Shown: positions 1-6,963 of the stretch, one piece after another | How the letters are laid out: each line of letters begins with the position of its first letter | How positions within the stretch are numbered: position 1 is the first letter of the stretch | Assembly: GCA_944363915.1 (NCBI GenBank) | Contig: CALVVR010000008.1 | Span: 1 to 44,147 of the forward strand | From: an uncultured Bacilli bacterium | Lineage (GTDB): Bacteria > Bacillota_I > Bacilli_A > RF39 > UBA660 | Direction of reading: 5' to 3' | Length of the DNA: 44,147 nt | Made by a program: the position numbers and the translations under genes | The notes under the pieces: model-generated | Databases searched by the model: none | Told to the model about the DNA's origin: nothing | What the model saw: the letters and a program-made list of their open reading frames with translations, nothing else

Positions 1-82
1 TTGATAATGATAATAATATTAAATTGTACTTTAAGTTTCCAGAATTAACATCATATTTAAGGTGATTTTTTTTAAAACTTTT

Positions 83-130
83 GTTTACCAAAAAACTTGC
101 AACCATCATTTTAGTTTACCAAAAAACTTG
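83..130. repeat. direct repeat of 17 bp, two copies
   Basis: GTTTACCAAAAAACTTG occurs at 83-99 and again at 114-130, perfectly identical and 31 bp apart from start to start. The two copies are in different frames relative to each other and lie just before the FtsW fragment. They could be a duplication scar or a binding-site pair. No function can be assigned. Confidence 0.7.
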
Positions 131-135
131 TAAGG

Positions 136-234
136 GGAGTTACATTACCGTTTTTATCTTATGGCGGTTCATCATTACTAATTACCTTATGTAGTATTGG
201 GATTGTTTTAAATATTTCACGATATCAAAAGTAG
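136..234 (+). pseudogene. FtsW/RodA C-terminal fragment
   Basis: One open frame reads GVTLPFLSYGGSSLL and then an IGIVLNIS-like helix before a TAG stop. This is the hallmark last-helix region of SEDS glycosyltransferases (FtsW/RodA/SpoVE). Nothing upstream continues the protein: the frame hits a stop at 112-114, and the expected PxTG just before the motif reads as VRG. I infer a decayed 3' scrap of an ftsW/rodA-type gene, with the working copy elsewhere. Confidence 0.6.
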
Positions 235-261
235 TACTTAAAATTTTGTTATAATTGATAC

Positions 262-522
262 ATGGTGATAGTATGAATGTTTTCACACAATTTGTTGGCT
301 TTTGAAAAATAAAAAGGATATTATCTTATTTCAAGTGTTGCTAATGCTATTTATAGTTTTGAATATATAATTTTAAAAGCCTATAGTATTGTTTTATGAA
401 TTTTTGCTTATATTGGTAATTTAGCCATAATTTCTGTTGTTATAACTTTATTTTATGCCTATTCATTATGGCAAGGTGATTTAAAGATAACTTGAATCAT
501 TTATATTATAGATGCAATTTTA
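262..522 (+). pseudogene. decayed membrane-protein gene
   Basis: A TATAAT-like box and a GGTGATA ribosome site lead to ATG at 273, but that frame stops after 10 codons. From about 313 a second frame encodes hydrophobic sequence (IFAYIGNLAIISVVITLFYA) with stops at in-frame TGA codons and ends in TAA near 520. Frameshift plus internal stops indicate a dead gene for a small membrane protein. The family is not recognisable. Two of the TGA codons stand where Trp would be natural, but other genes in the window clearly use TGA as stop. Confidence 0.35.
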
Positions 523-629
523 TAAACATATTATAATTGTCGAATAAGTGTTTTTGTTGGATTATTAGTAATATATTAGAAATTGTTGCTGGAACTGTTT
601 CTTTAATAAAATATTAAGAAAATAGAATG

Positions 630-658
630 AAAAAAATATGGATTGCTCCATATTTTTT
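630..658. terminator. terminator at the end of the collagen-like gene
   Basis: Perfect hairpin AAAAAATATGGA / TCCATATTTTTT with loop TTGC, with a T-run on either strand. It overlaps the stop codon of the leftward collagen-like gene and works in both directions. Confidence 0.75.
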
Positions 659-1455
659 TAGTTGATTCTTGTGATAGAAACGCTAGCTGAATACAAATCA
701 TTTGGTACTAATTCAAAATCATTTTCTGAGGTGTTAATGAACCTATAACTTGCTCCAGGAAGAGCTTCAAAGATGGCATTACCATTGATCGTGCCAGTTT
801 CACAATATGAAAGTTTATTGTGAGTTGAAGAGTGTGCGATTAAAATGTCTTCTGGCCAGTATTGGTGAAATTCTATTCCTAAAGCTTTTTCTTCACAATC
901 AAAGTTGTCGTTTTTATGACTTCTAACATTTACCCACCAGTGAACTATATATATACCAGCTTCTGGAATATAAAAATCTCCAGTAGCAGGATTATATGTT
1001 ATTTTGTTAGAAATGTTAGTATTTTGGAATAGAATAGGGTTTTGTGATTGAACTGTAGAATTAGATCTATCGTGAACCATTGCGTAACTATCTAAATCTT
1101 CTCCAGGTCCAGCAGGTCCGGTTGCTCCAGTAGGTCCAGTAGCACCAGTAGGTCCAGTAGCACCAGTAGGTCCAGTAGCACCAGTAGCACCAGTTGCTCC
1201 AGTAGCTCCGGTAGCCCCAGTTGCTCCAGTAGCACCAGTAGGTCCGGTTGCTCCAGTAGGTCCAGTAGCACCAGTTGCTCCAGTAGCACCAGTAGGTCCG
1301 GTAGCGCCTCTAGGTCCAGTAGGTCCTGTGCATCCACATGGTCCAGTAGGTCCTTGTTTTTGACGGTCTACTAAACATTTTATTACTTCGCATAAAGGGT
1401 TGTTTCTACATTCATCTTTGTTTAAGAAATCTTCAATTTTATCATTTTCATTCAT
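658..1455 (-). CDS. collagen-like surface protein with C1q/BclA-like C-terminal domain
   Basis: The protein is 265 residues in three parts: a hydrophilic Cys-containing N-terminus (1-34), 28 uninterrupted Gly-X-Y triplets mostly of GPTG/GATG type (about 35-118), and a 147-residue beta-rich C-terminus resembling the trimerising C1q/TNF-like domain of BclA exosporium filaments. Thr-rich triplets are typical glycosylation substrates in BclA. No signal peptide is visible, which fits a spore-surface protein made in the mother cell. The AAAGGAGG ribosome site is well placed. A CATACCATA at 1477-1485 (reverse strand) resembles a sigma-K -10 box, but the -35 spacing is poor. With gerQ and yabPQ in the same window a spore-coat role is likely, though not proven. 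Triplet number is prone to change by recombination. Confidence 0.85.
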   Translation of the reverse strand: MNENDKIEDFLNKDECRNNPLCEVIKCLVDRQKQGPTGPCGCTGPTGPRGATGPTGATGATGATGPTGATGPTGATGATGATGATGATGATGATGPTGATGPTGATGPTGATGPAGPGEDLDSYAMVHDRSNSTVQSQNPILFQNTNISNKITYNPATGDFYIPEAGIYIVHWWVNVRSHKNDNFDCEEKALGIEFHQYWPEDILIAHSSTHNKLSYCETGTINGNAIFEALPGASYRFINTSENDFELVPNDLYSASVSITRIN

Positions 1456-1639
1456 AAAAATTTCCTCCTTTCACTTTATGGTATGAAGAAAATGAAAATG
1501 TGACTAAGCAGATATCTCTTATTTATAAATATTTTTTTTAAATATAGACAACTATAACGAACTTTATAAAATAAAGATATAAAGCAAATATTAATTTGTT
1601 AGTAACTTTGATTTTTTGCAAAAAAAGTATTAAAAATGC

Positions 1640-1667
1640 TTGACAAACATATAATAAATGGTATAAT
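1640..1667 (+). promoter_or_regulatory. promoter of infC-rpmI-rplT
   Basis: TTGACA (1640-1645), 16-bp spacer, TATAAT (1662-1667) with an extended -10 TGG. It should start transcription near 1674, producing a leader of about 130 nt before infC. Confidence 0.85.
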
Positions 1668-1673
1668 TATAAA

Positions 1674-1806
1674 GAAATGAAGAAGGAAAGCGAGTATCCA
1701 CACTCCACCTGATAGCTATAAGGCTATGGGTTAGTAAGCCAGTTTAATTGCGTTTATGATAGGGTGGATACTGTTCGTATCTACTTTTTTATTGTTGGAG
1801 GTGTCA
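1674..1806 (+). promoter_or_regulatory. L20 leader: autoregulatory attenuator
   Basis: The leader before infC holds two mutually exclusive stems that share one strand. GTATCCAC (1694-1701) pairs with GTGGATAC (1764-1771), enclosing a hairpin ATAGC/GCTAT (1712-1716 with 1723-1727). Alternatively 1764-1771 pairs with GTATCTAC (1777-1784) through loop TGTTC, followed by six T, which makes an intrinsic terminator. In Bacillus subtilis ribosomal protein L20 binds the infC leader and favours termination. Position and architecture match that L20-leader system, so L20 feedback is the expected control here. Confidence 0.8.
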
Positions 1807-2340
1807 ATTATCGCAAATAAATCTAAAGATTCATTAATTAATGAACAAATTAAAGCCAAGGAAGTTATGGTCATTGGACCAAATGGCGAACAATTAGGAA
1901 CTAAAGGAATCAAAGATGCACTAACTTTAGCAAATTATGCGGGATTCGATTTAGTTTTAATTAATCCAAATAGTAATCCACCAGTTTGTAAGATTATGGA
2001 TTACAACAAATTTAAGTATGAAAATAAAAAAAGAACTAAAGAGAATTTAAAAAAACAAAGAGAAGCTAACTTAGAAATGAAAGAGTATCGCTTATCGGTT
2101 ACTATTGATGTCCACGATTTTAATACACGTGTTAAAAACAGTGCAAAATACTTAGAAAAAGGACATAAAGTAAAAGCTACTATTCGTTTCAAAGGTAGAG
2201 AAATGGCTCACCCAGAATTAGGGCGTGATGTTTTAATGCGTTTTGCTAGTGCCCAAGAAAGTGTAGCGATTATTGAACAACAGCCTAAATTAGAAGGACG
2301 TATAATGTCGATGATTTTAGGCCCAAAAAAAGAAAAATAG
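1807..2340 (+). CDS. infC: translation initiation factor IF-3
   Basis: The protein opens IIANKSKDSLINEQIKAKEV, continues with GPNGEQLG, and ends in the IF3 C-domain (RFKGREMAHPELG, then KLEGRIMSMIL), about 177 residues and normal for the family. The GGAGGTG ribosome site at 1797-1803 sets the start at ATT (1807), followed by ATC. An upstream ATG at 1756 lies inside the leader stems and is unlikely. Rare AUU-type starts are a known feature of infC and allow IF3 to limit its own translation by discriminating against non-canonical initiation codons. It is the first gene of the infC-rpmI-rplT operon, under the L20-leader attenuator. Confidence 0.95.
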   Translation: MIANKSKDSLINEQIKAKEVMVIGPNGEQLGTKGIKDALTLANYAGFDLVLINPNSNPPVCKIMDYNKFKYENKKRTKENLKKQREANLEMKEYRLSVTIDVHDFNTRVKNSAKYLEKGHKVKATIRFKGREMAHPELGRDVLMRFASAQESVAIIEQQPKLEGRIMSMILGPKKEK

Positions 2341-2353
2341 GAGGAATTAAGAT

Positions 2354-2542
2354 ATGCCAAAAATGAAAACTCATAAAGGAACAAGTAAAGTTTGTAAAGT
2401 AAGACCTGGTGGAACAATTAAAATTGGTCATCCTGGAACAAGACATAATACAGGAAAGAAAAATGCTGCTAGTAACCGTGCTGGTAGAACAGCATCAACA
2501 TTAAGTAATAGTGATTACAAAAGAATTAAGGATTTAATATAA
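2354..2542 (+). CDS. rpmI: 50S ribosomal protein L35
   Basis: The 62-residue basic protein starts MPKMKTHKGTSK and carries the L35 pattern with Lys/Arg-rich, Gly-rich sequence through to the C-terminus. It follows infC by 13 nt with an AGGAGGA ribosome site and precedes rplT by 12 nt, the standard order. It is expressed with its neighbours from the promoter at 1640 and is subject to L20 feedback through the leader. Confidence 0.96.
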   Translation: MPKMKTHKGTSKVCKVRPGGTIKIGHPGTRHNTGKKNAASNRAGRTASTLSNSDYKRIKDLI

Positions 2543-2554
2543 GGAGGTAATAAT

Positions 2555-3076
2555 ATGGCAAGAGTTAAAGGTGGAACAATAAGTCGTGCAAGACATAAGA
2601 AAGTTTTAGATCAAGCCAAAGGATATTTTGGTAGTAAGCATAGACTTTACCGTACTGCAAATGAACAAGTAATGCATTCTGGTAAATATGCATATCGTGA
2701 TAGAAGACAAAAGAAAAGAGATTTCCGTAAATTATGGATTACAAGAATTAATGCAGCTTGTCGCCAAAATGATATTAGCTATTCAAAATTTATTAATGGC
2801 TTAAATAAAGCTGAAATTGAAATTAATCGTAAAATGTTAAGTGAAATTGCTATTGATAATCCACAAGCATTTACAGAATTAGTTAACATAGCTAAAGATG
2901 CTTTAGAAGGAAAAGTAACTCAAAAAGTTAAAGAAACAAAAGCTCCTAAAGCTGAAAAAACAAGCACAGATTTAAGTAGTAAAACAGTTACTGAATTAAA
3001 AGAATTAGCTAAAGAAAAGAATATCCAAGGATATTCAACAATGAAAAAAGCAGAATTATTAGAGGCTTTAAAATAA
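2555..3076 (+). CDS. rplT: 50S ribosomal protein L20 with C-terminal Rho_N/SAP-like extension
   Basis: Residues 1 to about 119 are ordinary L20 (MARVKGG, a [15 protein letters not shown] helix, then [15 protein letters not shown]). L20 binds 23S rRNA early in assembly and represses this operon through the leader. The protein is 173 residues instead of about 119. After a Lys/Ala/Glu linker (about 120-143) it ends with [20 protein letters not shown] and a [10 protein letters not shown] tail, which resembles the small helical Rho N-terminal/SAP nucleic-acid-binding motif. The extension is in frame and ends at the operon terminator, so it is part of the gene. Its function is unknown; extra RNA binding is the natural inference. 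Confidence 0.95.
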   Translation: MARVKGGTISRARHKKVLDQAKGYFGSKHRLYRTANEQVMHSGKYAYRDRRQKKRDFRKLWITRINAACRQNDISYSKFINGLNKAEIEINRKMLSEIAIDNPQAFTELVNIAKDALEGKVTQKVKETKAPKAEKTSTDLSSKTVTELKELAKEKNIQGYSTMKKAELLEALK

Positions 3077-3089
3077 GCTTCTTTTTTTT
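3062..3089 (+). terminator. terminator of infC-rpmI-rplT
   Basis: GAGGCTT (3062-3068) pairs with AAGCTTC (3075-3081), seven pairs with one wobble, followed by eight T. It overlaps the rplT stop codon. Confidence 0.75.
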
Positions 3090-3140
3090 ACATATTGTCT
3101 AATTAATAATATTATTATATAATTAATATGGTGAAATAAT

Positions 3141-3857
3141 ATGTGGAAGATTATAAAATGGCCCTTAATTTATTTTGTAGTTCAGTTTATATTAGTATTT
3201 ATTTTAGCTTATTATTATATAAATGGTGGAAATAATATTGAAGGATTTAATAGTTTTTTAAGTGATAAACAAGTATTTATTGCTATTATTTTAGGAATTA
3301 TTTTTATTCCTCTTTTAATTAAAAATTATCGTAAATTTAAACAAAATAGTAAAAAAATAAACATTATTAGTTTAATTTTATTAGGGATAATTATTAGTTT
3401 GTTATATAATGTTTTTGCCTTTTATCTAAATGAATATTTTTTAAAAACTGATTTATATTCTAATCAAAGTAATATAATTACTACTTTAATTAGTACTGGA
3501 TTAATTGGCCCTATAGTTGAAGAATTGATGTTTAGAGGAATAGTATATAATGAATTAAAACTTAAGGTATCTGTTATGAAAGCAATATTATTAACAACTT
3601 TCTTTTTCGCAATCTTTCATTTTAATATTTTGCAAATGATTTATACTTTTGCCGTTGGTTTTCTATTTATTTTCTTTTATGAAAAATATAAAGATATTAA
3701 AGCTCCAATAATTTTTCACATGACTTTAAATATAACTACAACTTTATTTTTAACAATATTAACAAAAAATATTTTTGTTCTTAATTATAGTATTTTTATG
3801 ATTAGTTTAGTTAGTTTATTTATTGTATTTAAATATACGAAAATATTGAAACCGTGA
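3141..3857 (+). CDS. CPBP-family intramembrane metalloprotease
   Basis: The 238-residue polytopic protein has about seven hydrophobic segments. The CPBP (Abi/CAAX-protease-like) motifs are present: EExxxR in GPIVEELMFRGIVYNEL (about residues 125-141), FAIFHFN (about 154-160) and a final FHMTLN. In this family the Glu pair and the two His residues form the membrane-embedded metal site. Bacterial relatives process prenylated or signalling substrates, or give immunity to self-made bacteriocins; no bacteriocin gene is next to it. The start ATG follows GGTGA by 8 nt. It is followed after 21 nt by the HAD gene, which has its own -10 box. Confidence 0.85.
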   Translation: MWKIIKWPLIYFVVQFILVFILAYYYINGGNNIEGFNSFLSDKQVFIAIILGIIFIPLLIKNYRKFKQNSKKINIISLILLGIIISLLYNVFAFYLNEYFLKTDLYSNQSNIITTLISTGLIGPIVEELMFRGIVYNELKLKVSVMKAILLTTFFFAIFHFNILQMIYTFAVGFLFIFFYEKYKDIKAPIIFHMTLNITTTLFLTILTKNIFVLNYSIFMISLVSLFIVFKYTKILKP

Positions 3858-3863
3858 TATAAT
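3855..3863 (+). promoter_or_regulatory. extended -10 promoter for the HAD gene
   Basis: TGATATAAT, an extended -10 element, begins in the stop codon of the CPBP gene and sits just ahead of the GAGGTGATTAC ribosome site. No convincing -35 is present. Confidence 0.45.
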
Positions 3864-3878
3864 AAAAGAGGTGATTAC

Positions 3879-4376
3879 ATGAAGAATTTATATATTGATT
3901 TTGACGGCGTAATAATGGATACAATTGGTGTTACTTACGATATGTTAGATAGATTAGAAGTCGACCGCAAAGATCCTGACAAAATGAAAGAATTTTATTC
4001 TAATTTAAATTGGAAACAATTATTAACTTTAACACCAATTATCAATGATGGTTATAATTGTTTAAAAAAGATATTTGCTTCTAATAAGTTTAATGTAGCA
4101 ATATTAACTCATGTCAATTCATTAGATGAAGCAGTTGCTAAAATAAATCATATTCGAAAATATTTTAAAGATGTAACAATAATTCCTGTTCCAAGGGAAA
4201 TATCTAAAACTAAAATATGTTTAAGTAAAGATGCGATATTAATTGATGATTACTCAGGTAATTTAAAGGAATGGGAAAGTGAAGGAGGAATTGGCGTTCA
4301 ATTTTCTCGTGATTTAACTAAAGATAAAGGATTCCCTGTTATCGACCGATTAGATAAAATTATCGATATGTTTTAA
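3879..4376 (+). CDS. HAD-superfamily phosphatase, 5'(3')-nucleotidase-like
   Basis: The 165-residue protein is cytoplasmic. HAD motif I is IDFDGVIMDT near the N-terminus (nucleophile D of DFDG), motif II is the Thr in ILTHVN, a Lys follows in SKTKI, and motif IV is the Asp pair in LIDDY. The size and the IDDYSGNLKEWES segment resemble small 5'(3')-deoxyribonucleotidase-like HAD enzymes. The substrate cannot be read from sequence. The start has a strong GAGGTGATTAC ribosome site. The gene lies between the CPBP gene and the MurF-like gene, all rightward. Confidence 0.8.
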   Translation: MKNLYIDFDGVIMDTIGVTYDMLDRLEVDRKDPDKMKEFYSNLNWKQLLTLTPIINDGYNCLKKIFASNKFNVAILTHVNSLDEAVAKINHIRKYFKDVTIIPVPREISKTKICLSKDAILIDDYSGNLKEWESEGGIGVQFSRDLTKDKGFPVIDRLDKIIDMF

Positions 4377-4404
4377 TAATATAAATGGAATGAGAGGAAA
4401 TATT

Positions 4405-5997
4405 ATGACTTTATTCATTGTTGCTTTATTTTTTATGCTAGCATTTACAGTAGTTGATTTAAAAAAAGCTTTTCATATGTTACAACAAAATTGGTATAAT
4501 GATGGAAATCGTTATTTAAAATGGATTAATAATAATAGTCGTTTTGTTTTTCTATGGTTTGATTATATTTATATCTTTATTGTTTTAATTGGATATTTCA
4601 TCGATTCTAATATTTTAAGTGCTTTAATTATATTTTATTATTTAATCATTACTTTTGTATTATTAGATAAATATAAAAATGAACAAGTAAAAAAACCATT
4701 AGTATTTACTAGTCGTATTAAAAGAATGTGTGTGACAATAGCTATTTTATATTTAATTCCGATATTAACTATCTTTTTAACATTTGATAAAGATTTAATT
4801 TTTATTTATTATTTTGTTATTGGTAGTTTGATATATTTTAATTATTATATTGTCTATTTAGCTAATATTATCAATAAACCTGTTGAAAAATTAGTTTATT
4901 TATATTATAAAAACAAAGCTAATAAAAAGTTAAAAAGTTTAAATCATATGGAAGTTATTGGGGTAACTGGTAGTTATGGTAAAACTAGTACCAAAAATAT
5001 CATTAGTGATATTTTAAATATCAAATATATTGCTTTCCCAACACCTCAAAATTTTAATACTAATTATGGTTTAATTAGAACAATCAACGAATATATTGAT
5101 AAATATAACGATTATTTTATTGCTGAATTAGGAGCTTTTAGAAGAGGTGATATTAAAAGTCGGGCTAGTATTGTTAAACCTAAATATGGCGTTTTAACTA
5201 AAATTGGAACAGCTCATTTAGATACTTTTGGTTCGATTGAAAATACGACAAAAGCAAAGTTTGAATTAATTGAATCGTTACCTAGTGATGGAATTGCTTT
5301 TTTAAATATTGATGATGAATTACAAGTGAACTATCATTTAAAAAATAAAGTAAGAGTTGTTTGGTATGGTTTAAATAAAAATGCTGATGTTTATGCTACT
5401 GATATTAAATATTCTAGTGATGGTATGAATTTTAAAGTTCATTTTAAAAATGATGATAAAGATTATCAATTTACAACCAAATTATTGGGTGAAGCTAATG
5501 TTTATAACATTTTGTCTGGAATAGCCATCGGTAAAGAATTAGGTTTAAATATTGAAGAATTACAAAAAGGAGTTTCCCAAATCAGACCGATTGAACATCG
5601 TTTACAAATGCGTAAGTATGGCTTAATCACTTACATCGATGATGCTTATAATTCTAATCCTGTTGGCTCAAAAATGGCTTTAGATGTTTTAAAACTAATG
5701 CCTGGTAAAAAGGTTATAATAACTCCAGGAATGATTGAGATGGGTAGCAAGCAATATGAAGTTAATTATAACTTTGGTAAATTTATTGCTGATAGTGTTG
5801 ATTTAGCTATTTTAGTTGGAACAGAACAAACCAAACCAATACAAGATGGAATAAAAGACACAAACTTTAATTTAGATAATTTAATTATATTAAATGATGT
5901 TAAAGAAGCTATTGCTATTGCTCAAAATTATTTTAAAAATGAAGAAACTTATATTTTATTAGAAAATGATTTACCAGATGTTTTTAATGAGAAATAA
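4405..5997 (+). CDS. murF: membrane-anchored MurF-type Mur ligase
   Basis: MurF adds D-Ala-D-Ala to the UDP-MurNAc tripeptide using ATP. Residues 1 to about 165 contain several hydrophobic helices, followed by a Mur ligase core: P-loop GVTGSYGKTST (about 186-196), FNTNYGLIRTINEY, ELGAFRRGDI and the MurF-typical HRLQ then IDDAYNSNPVGSKMALDVL. Total length is about 530 residues, longer than classical MurF (about 450) because of the membrane part. I chose ATG 4405 because GAGAGGA lies 7 nt upstream; an ATG at 4390 would place that site inside the gene. Membrane-fused MurF homologues occur in other Firmicutes. Specificity is inferred, and an alternative Mur-ligase substrate is possible. Confidence 0.85.
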   Translation: MTLFIVALFFMLAFTVVDLKKAFHMLQQNWYNDGNRYLKWINNNSRFVFLWFDYIYIFIVLIGYFIDSNILSALIIFYYLIITFVLLDKYKNEQVKKPLVFTSRIKRMCVTIAILYLIPILTIFLTFDKDLIFIYYFVIGSLIYFNYYIVYLANIINKPVEKLVYLYYKNKANKKLKSLNHMEVIGVTGSYGKTSTKNIISDILNIKYIAFPTPQNFNTNYGLIRTINEYIDKYNDYFIAELGAFRRGDIKSRASIVKPKYGVLTKIGTAHLDTFGSIENTTKAKFELIESLPSDGIAFLNIDDELQVNYHLKNKVRVVWYGLNKNADVYATDIKYSSDGMNFKVHFKNDDKDYQFTTKLLGEANVYNILSGIAIGKELGLNIEELQKGVSQIRPIEHRLQMRKYGLITYIDDAYNSNPVGSKMALDVLKLMPGKKVIITPGMIEMGSKQYEVNYNFGKFIADSVDLAILVGTEQTKPIQDGIKDTNFNLDNLIILNDVKEAIAIAQNYFKNEETYILLENDLPDVFNEK

Positions 5998-6018
5998 ATT
6001 AATTTCTCTTTTTATTTT
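5989..6018 (+). terminator. terminator after murF
   Basis: GAGAAAT (5989-5995) pairs with ATTTCTC (6002-6008), followed by a T-rich run. It overlaps the murF stop codon. Confidence 0.75.
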
Positions 6019-6025
6019 TGTAAAT

Positions 6026-6054
6026 TTGACAAATTTTATGATTTTAAATATAAT
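6026..6054 (+). promoter_or_regulatory. consensus promoter of the Fic gene
   Basis: TTGACA (6026-6031), 17-bp spacer, TATAAT (6049-6054): a perfect housekeeping promoter, 27 bp before the start codon. Confidence 0.85.
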
Positions 6055-6080
6055 AATTGACAATTAAAGGAGGATTTTTT

Positions 6081-6893
6081 ATGGATAAAAGTTTACGAGA
6101 ATTTATTGTTTTAGTATTCGAAGCTTATTTGATGAGAAAAAATGAACATCGTTTATATCAAAGAGATAGCTTAATTCCAGAGCAAATAATAGCAATGTAT
6201 TACCAAGCTAATAAAAATCCACAATTTAGGATTCTTTATAATAATTTTAAAAGACAATATTTATATAATGAAAGTCGAATTGATGAAACAATTTCTGATG
6301 AAGAACGAGAAGGGTTAGATCGTGTATATGATTATATTAAAGAATATGATTTTAATAAGCAAAATTTTGATATATTTATTGAAGCTATGAAAATTCATAT
6401 ATTATTATTTTCCGCTTGTCCTTATCCAGAATTTGGTGGAAGCTTACGAGATAGTACAGCTATTTTGAAAAACGAAATAATTGATGTGCCAACAGCAGAT
6501 GAGGCAAAAAAATATTTTCAATCATTTATTGGTATGAAATTACCGGAAGTTGATTTCTCTCAACCAGCTTCTATATTTACTTATATTAATGCTTGTATTT
6601 ATATTACTACCGAATTGATAAGAAATCAGCCATTTACAGATGGCAACAAACGAACCTTTAGATCCTTATTAAATTTAATGTTTAAACAACATAATTTGCC
6701 ACCTGTTTATGTTAAGACGAAAGAAAGAGAAGAGTATAAAGATGCTTTAATGAAGGCAATTAAAAGACGTGATTATATTTCTTTAAATCAATTTTACTAT
6801 TATAAGATATGTGATTCAATATATGATCTAGATATTTCAGAAGAACTGAAAAAAGAAGAAAAAGTTTTAGTAAAAAAAGGTTCTTCGAACTAA
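6081..6893 (+). CDS. Fic-domain protein with altered catalytic motif
   Basis: Fic proteins normally transfer AMP (or another nucleotide moiety) to target hydroxyls using the loop HPFxxGNGR or HPFxDGNKR. Here the loop reads NQPFTDGNKRTF (about residues 181-192), so the catalytic His is Gln while the phosphate-binding part is intact. A upstream YNESRIDET segment resembles the (S/T)xxxE(G/N) inhibitory helix of class II Fic proteins, and FGGSLRD matches the conserved FxGxxRD. The start at 6081 follows AAAGGAGG; a TTG 24 bp upstream would lie before that site. Size 270 residues. No adjacent antitoxin gene is visible. The protein is likely impaired or non-canonical in AMPylation. Confidence 0.85.
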   Translation: MDKSLREFIVLVFEAYLMRKNEHRLYQRDSLIPEQIIAMYYQANKNPQFRILYNNFKRQYLYNESRIDETISDEEREGLDRVYDYIKEYDFNKQNFDIFIEAMKIHILLFSACPYPEFGGSLRDSTAILKNEIIDVPTADEAKKYFQSFIGMKLPEVDFSQPASIFTYINACIYITTELIRNQPFTDGNKRTFRSLLNLMFKQHNLPPVYVKTKEREEYKDALMKAIKRRDYISLNQFYYYKICDSIYDLDISEELKKEEKVLVKKGSSN

Positions 6894-6963
6894 AATCTAT
6901 GTATAAAAATTGACAACTATATATAATTATGCTATTGTATCTGCGATGTAAAGGGGATTTTAT

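Noticed and set aside
262-522. TGA read as tryptophan (Mycoplasma-type code) in the decayed membrane frame
   Set aside because: Some TGA codons stand at plausible Trp positions, but the frame also contains TAA and a frameshift. Other genes here end at TGA and use TGG, so the standard bacterial code applies.
1092-1337. Leu-rich reading frame over the Gly-X-Y repeat region
   Set aside because: It is an out-of-frame reading of the triplet repeat within the collagen-like gene. Its composition follows from the repeat, and it has no ribosome site.
3141-4376. CPBP and HAD genes as one fused protein through an in-frame TGA
   Set aside because: They are in the same frame across TGA and seven codons, but a promoter box and a strong ribosome site lie between them, and fusion would require suppression of TGA.
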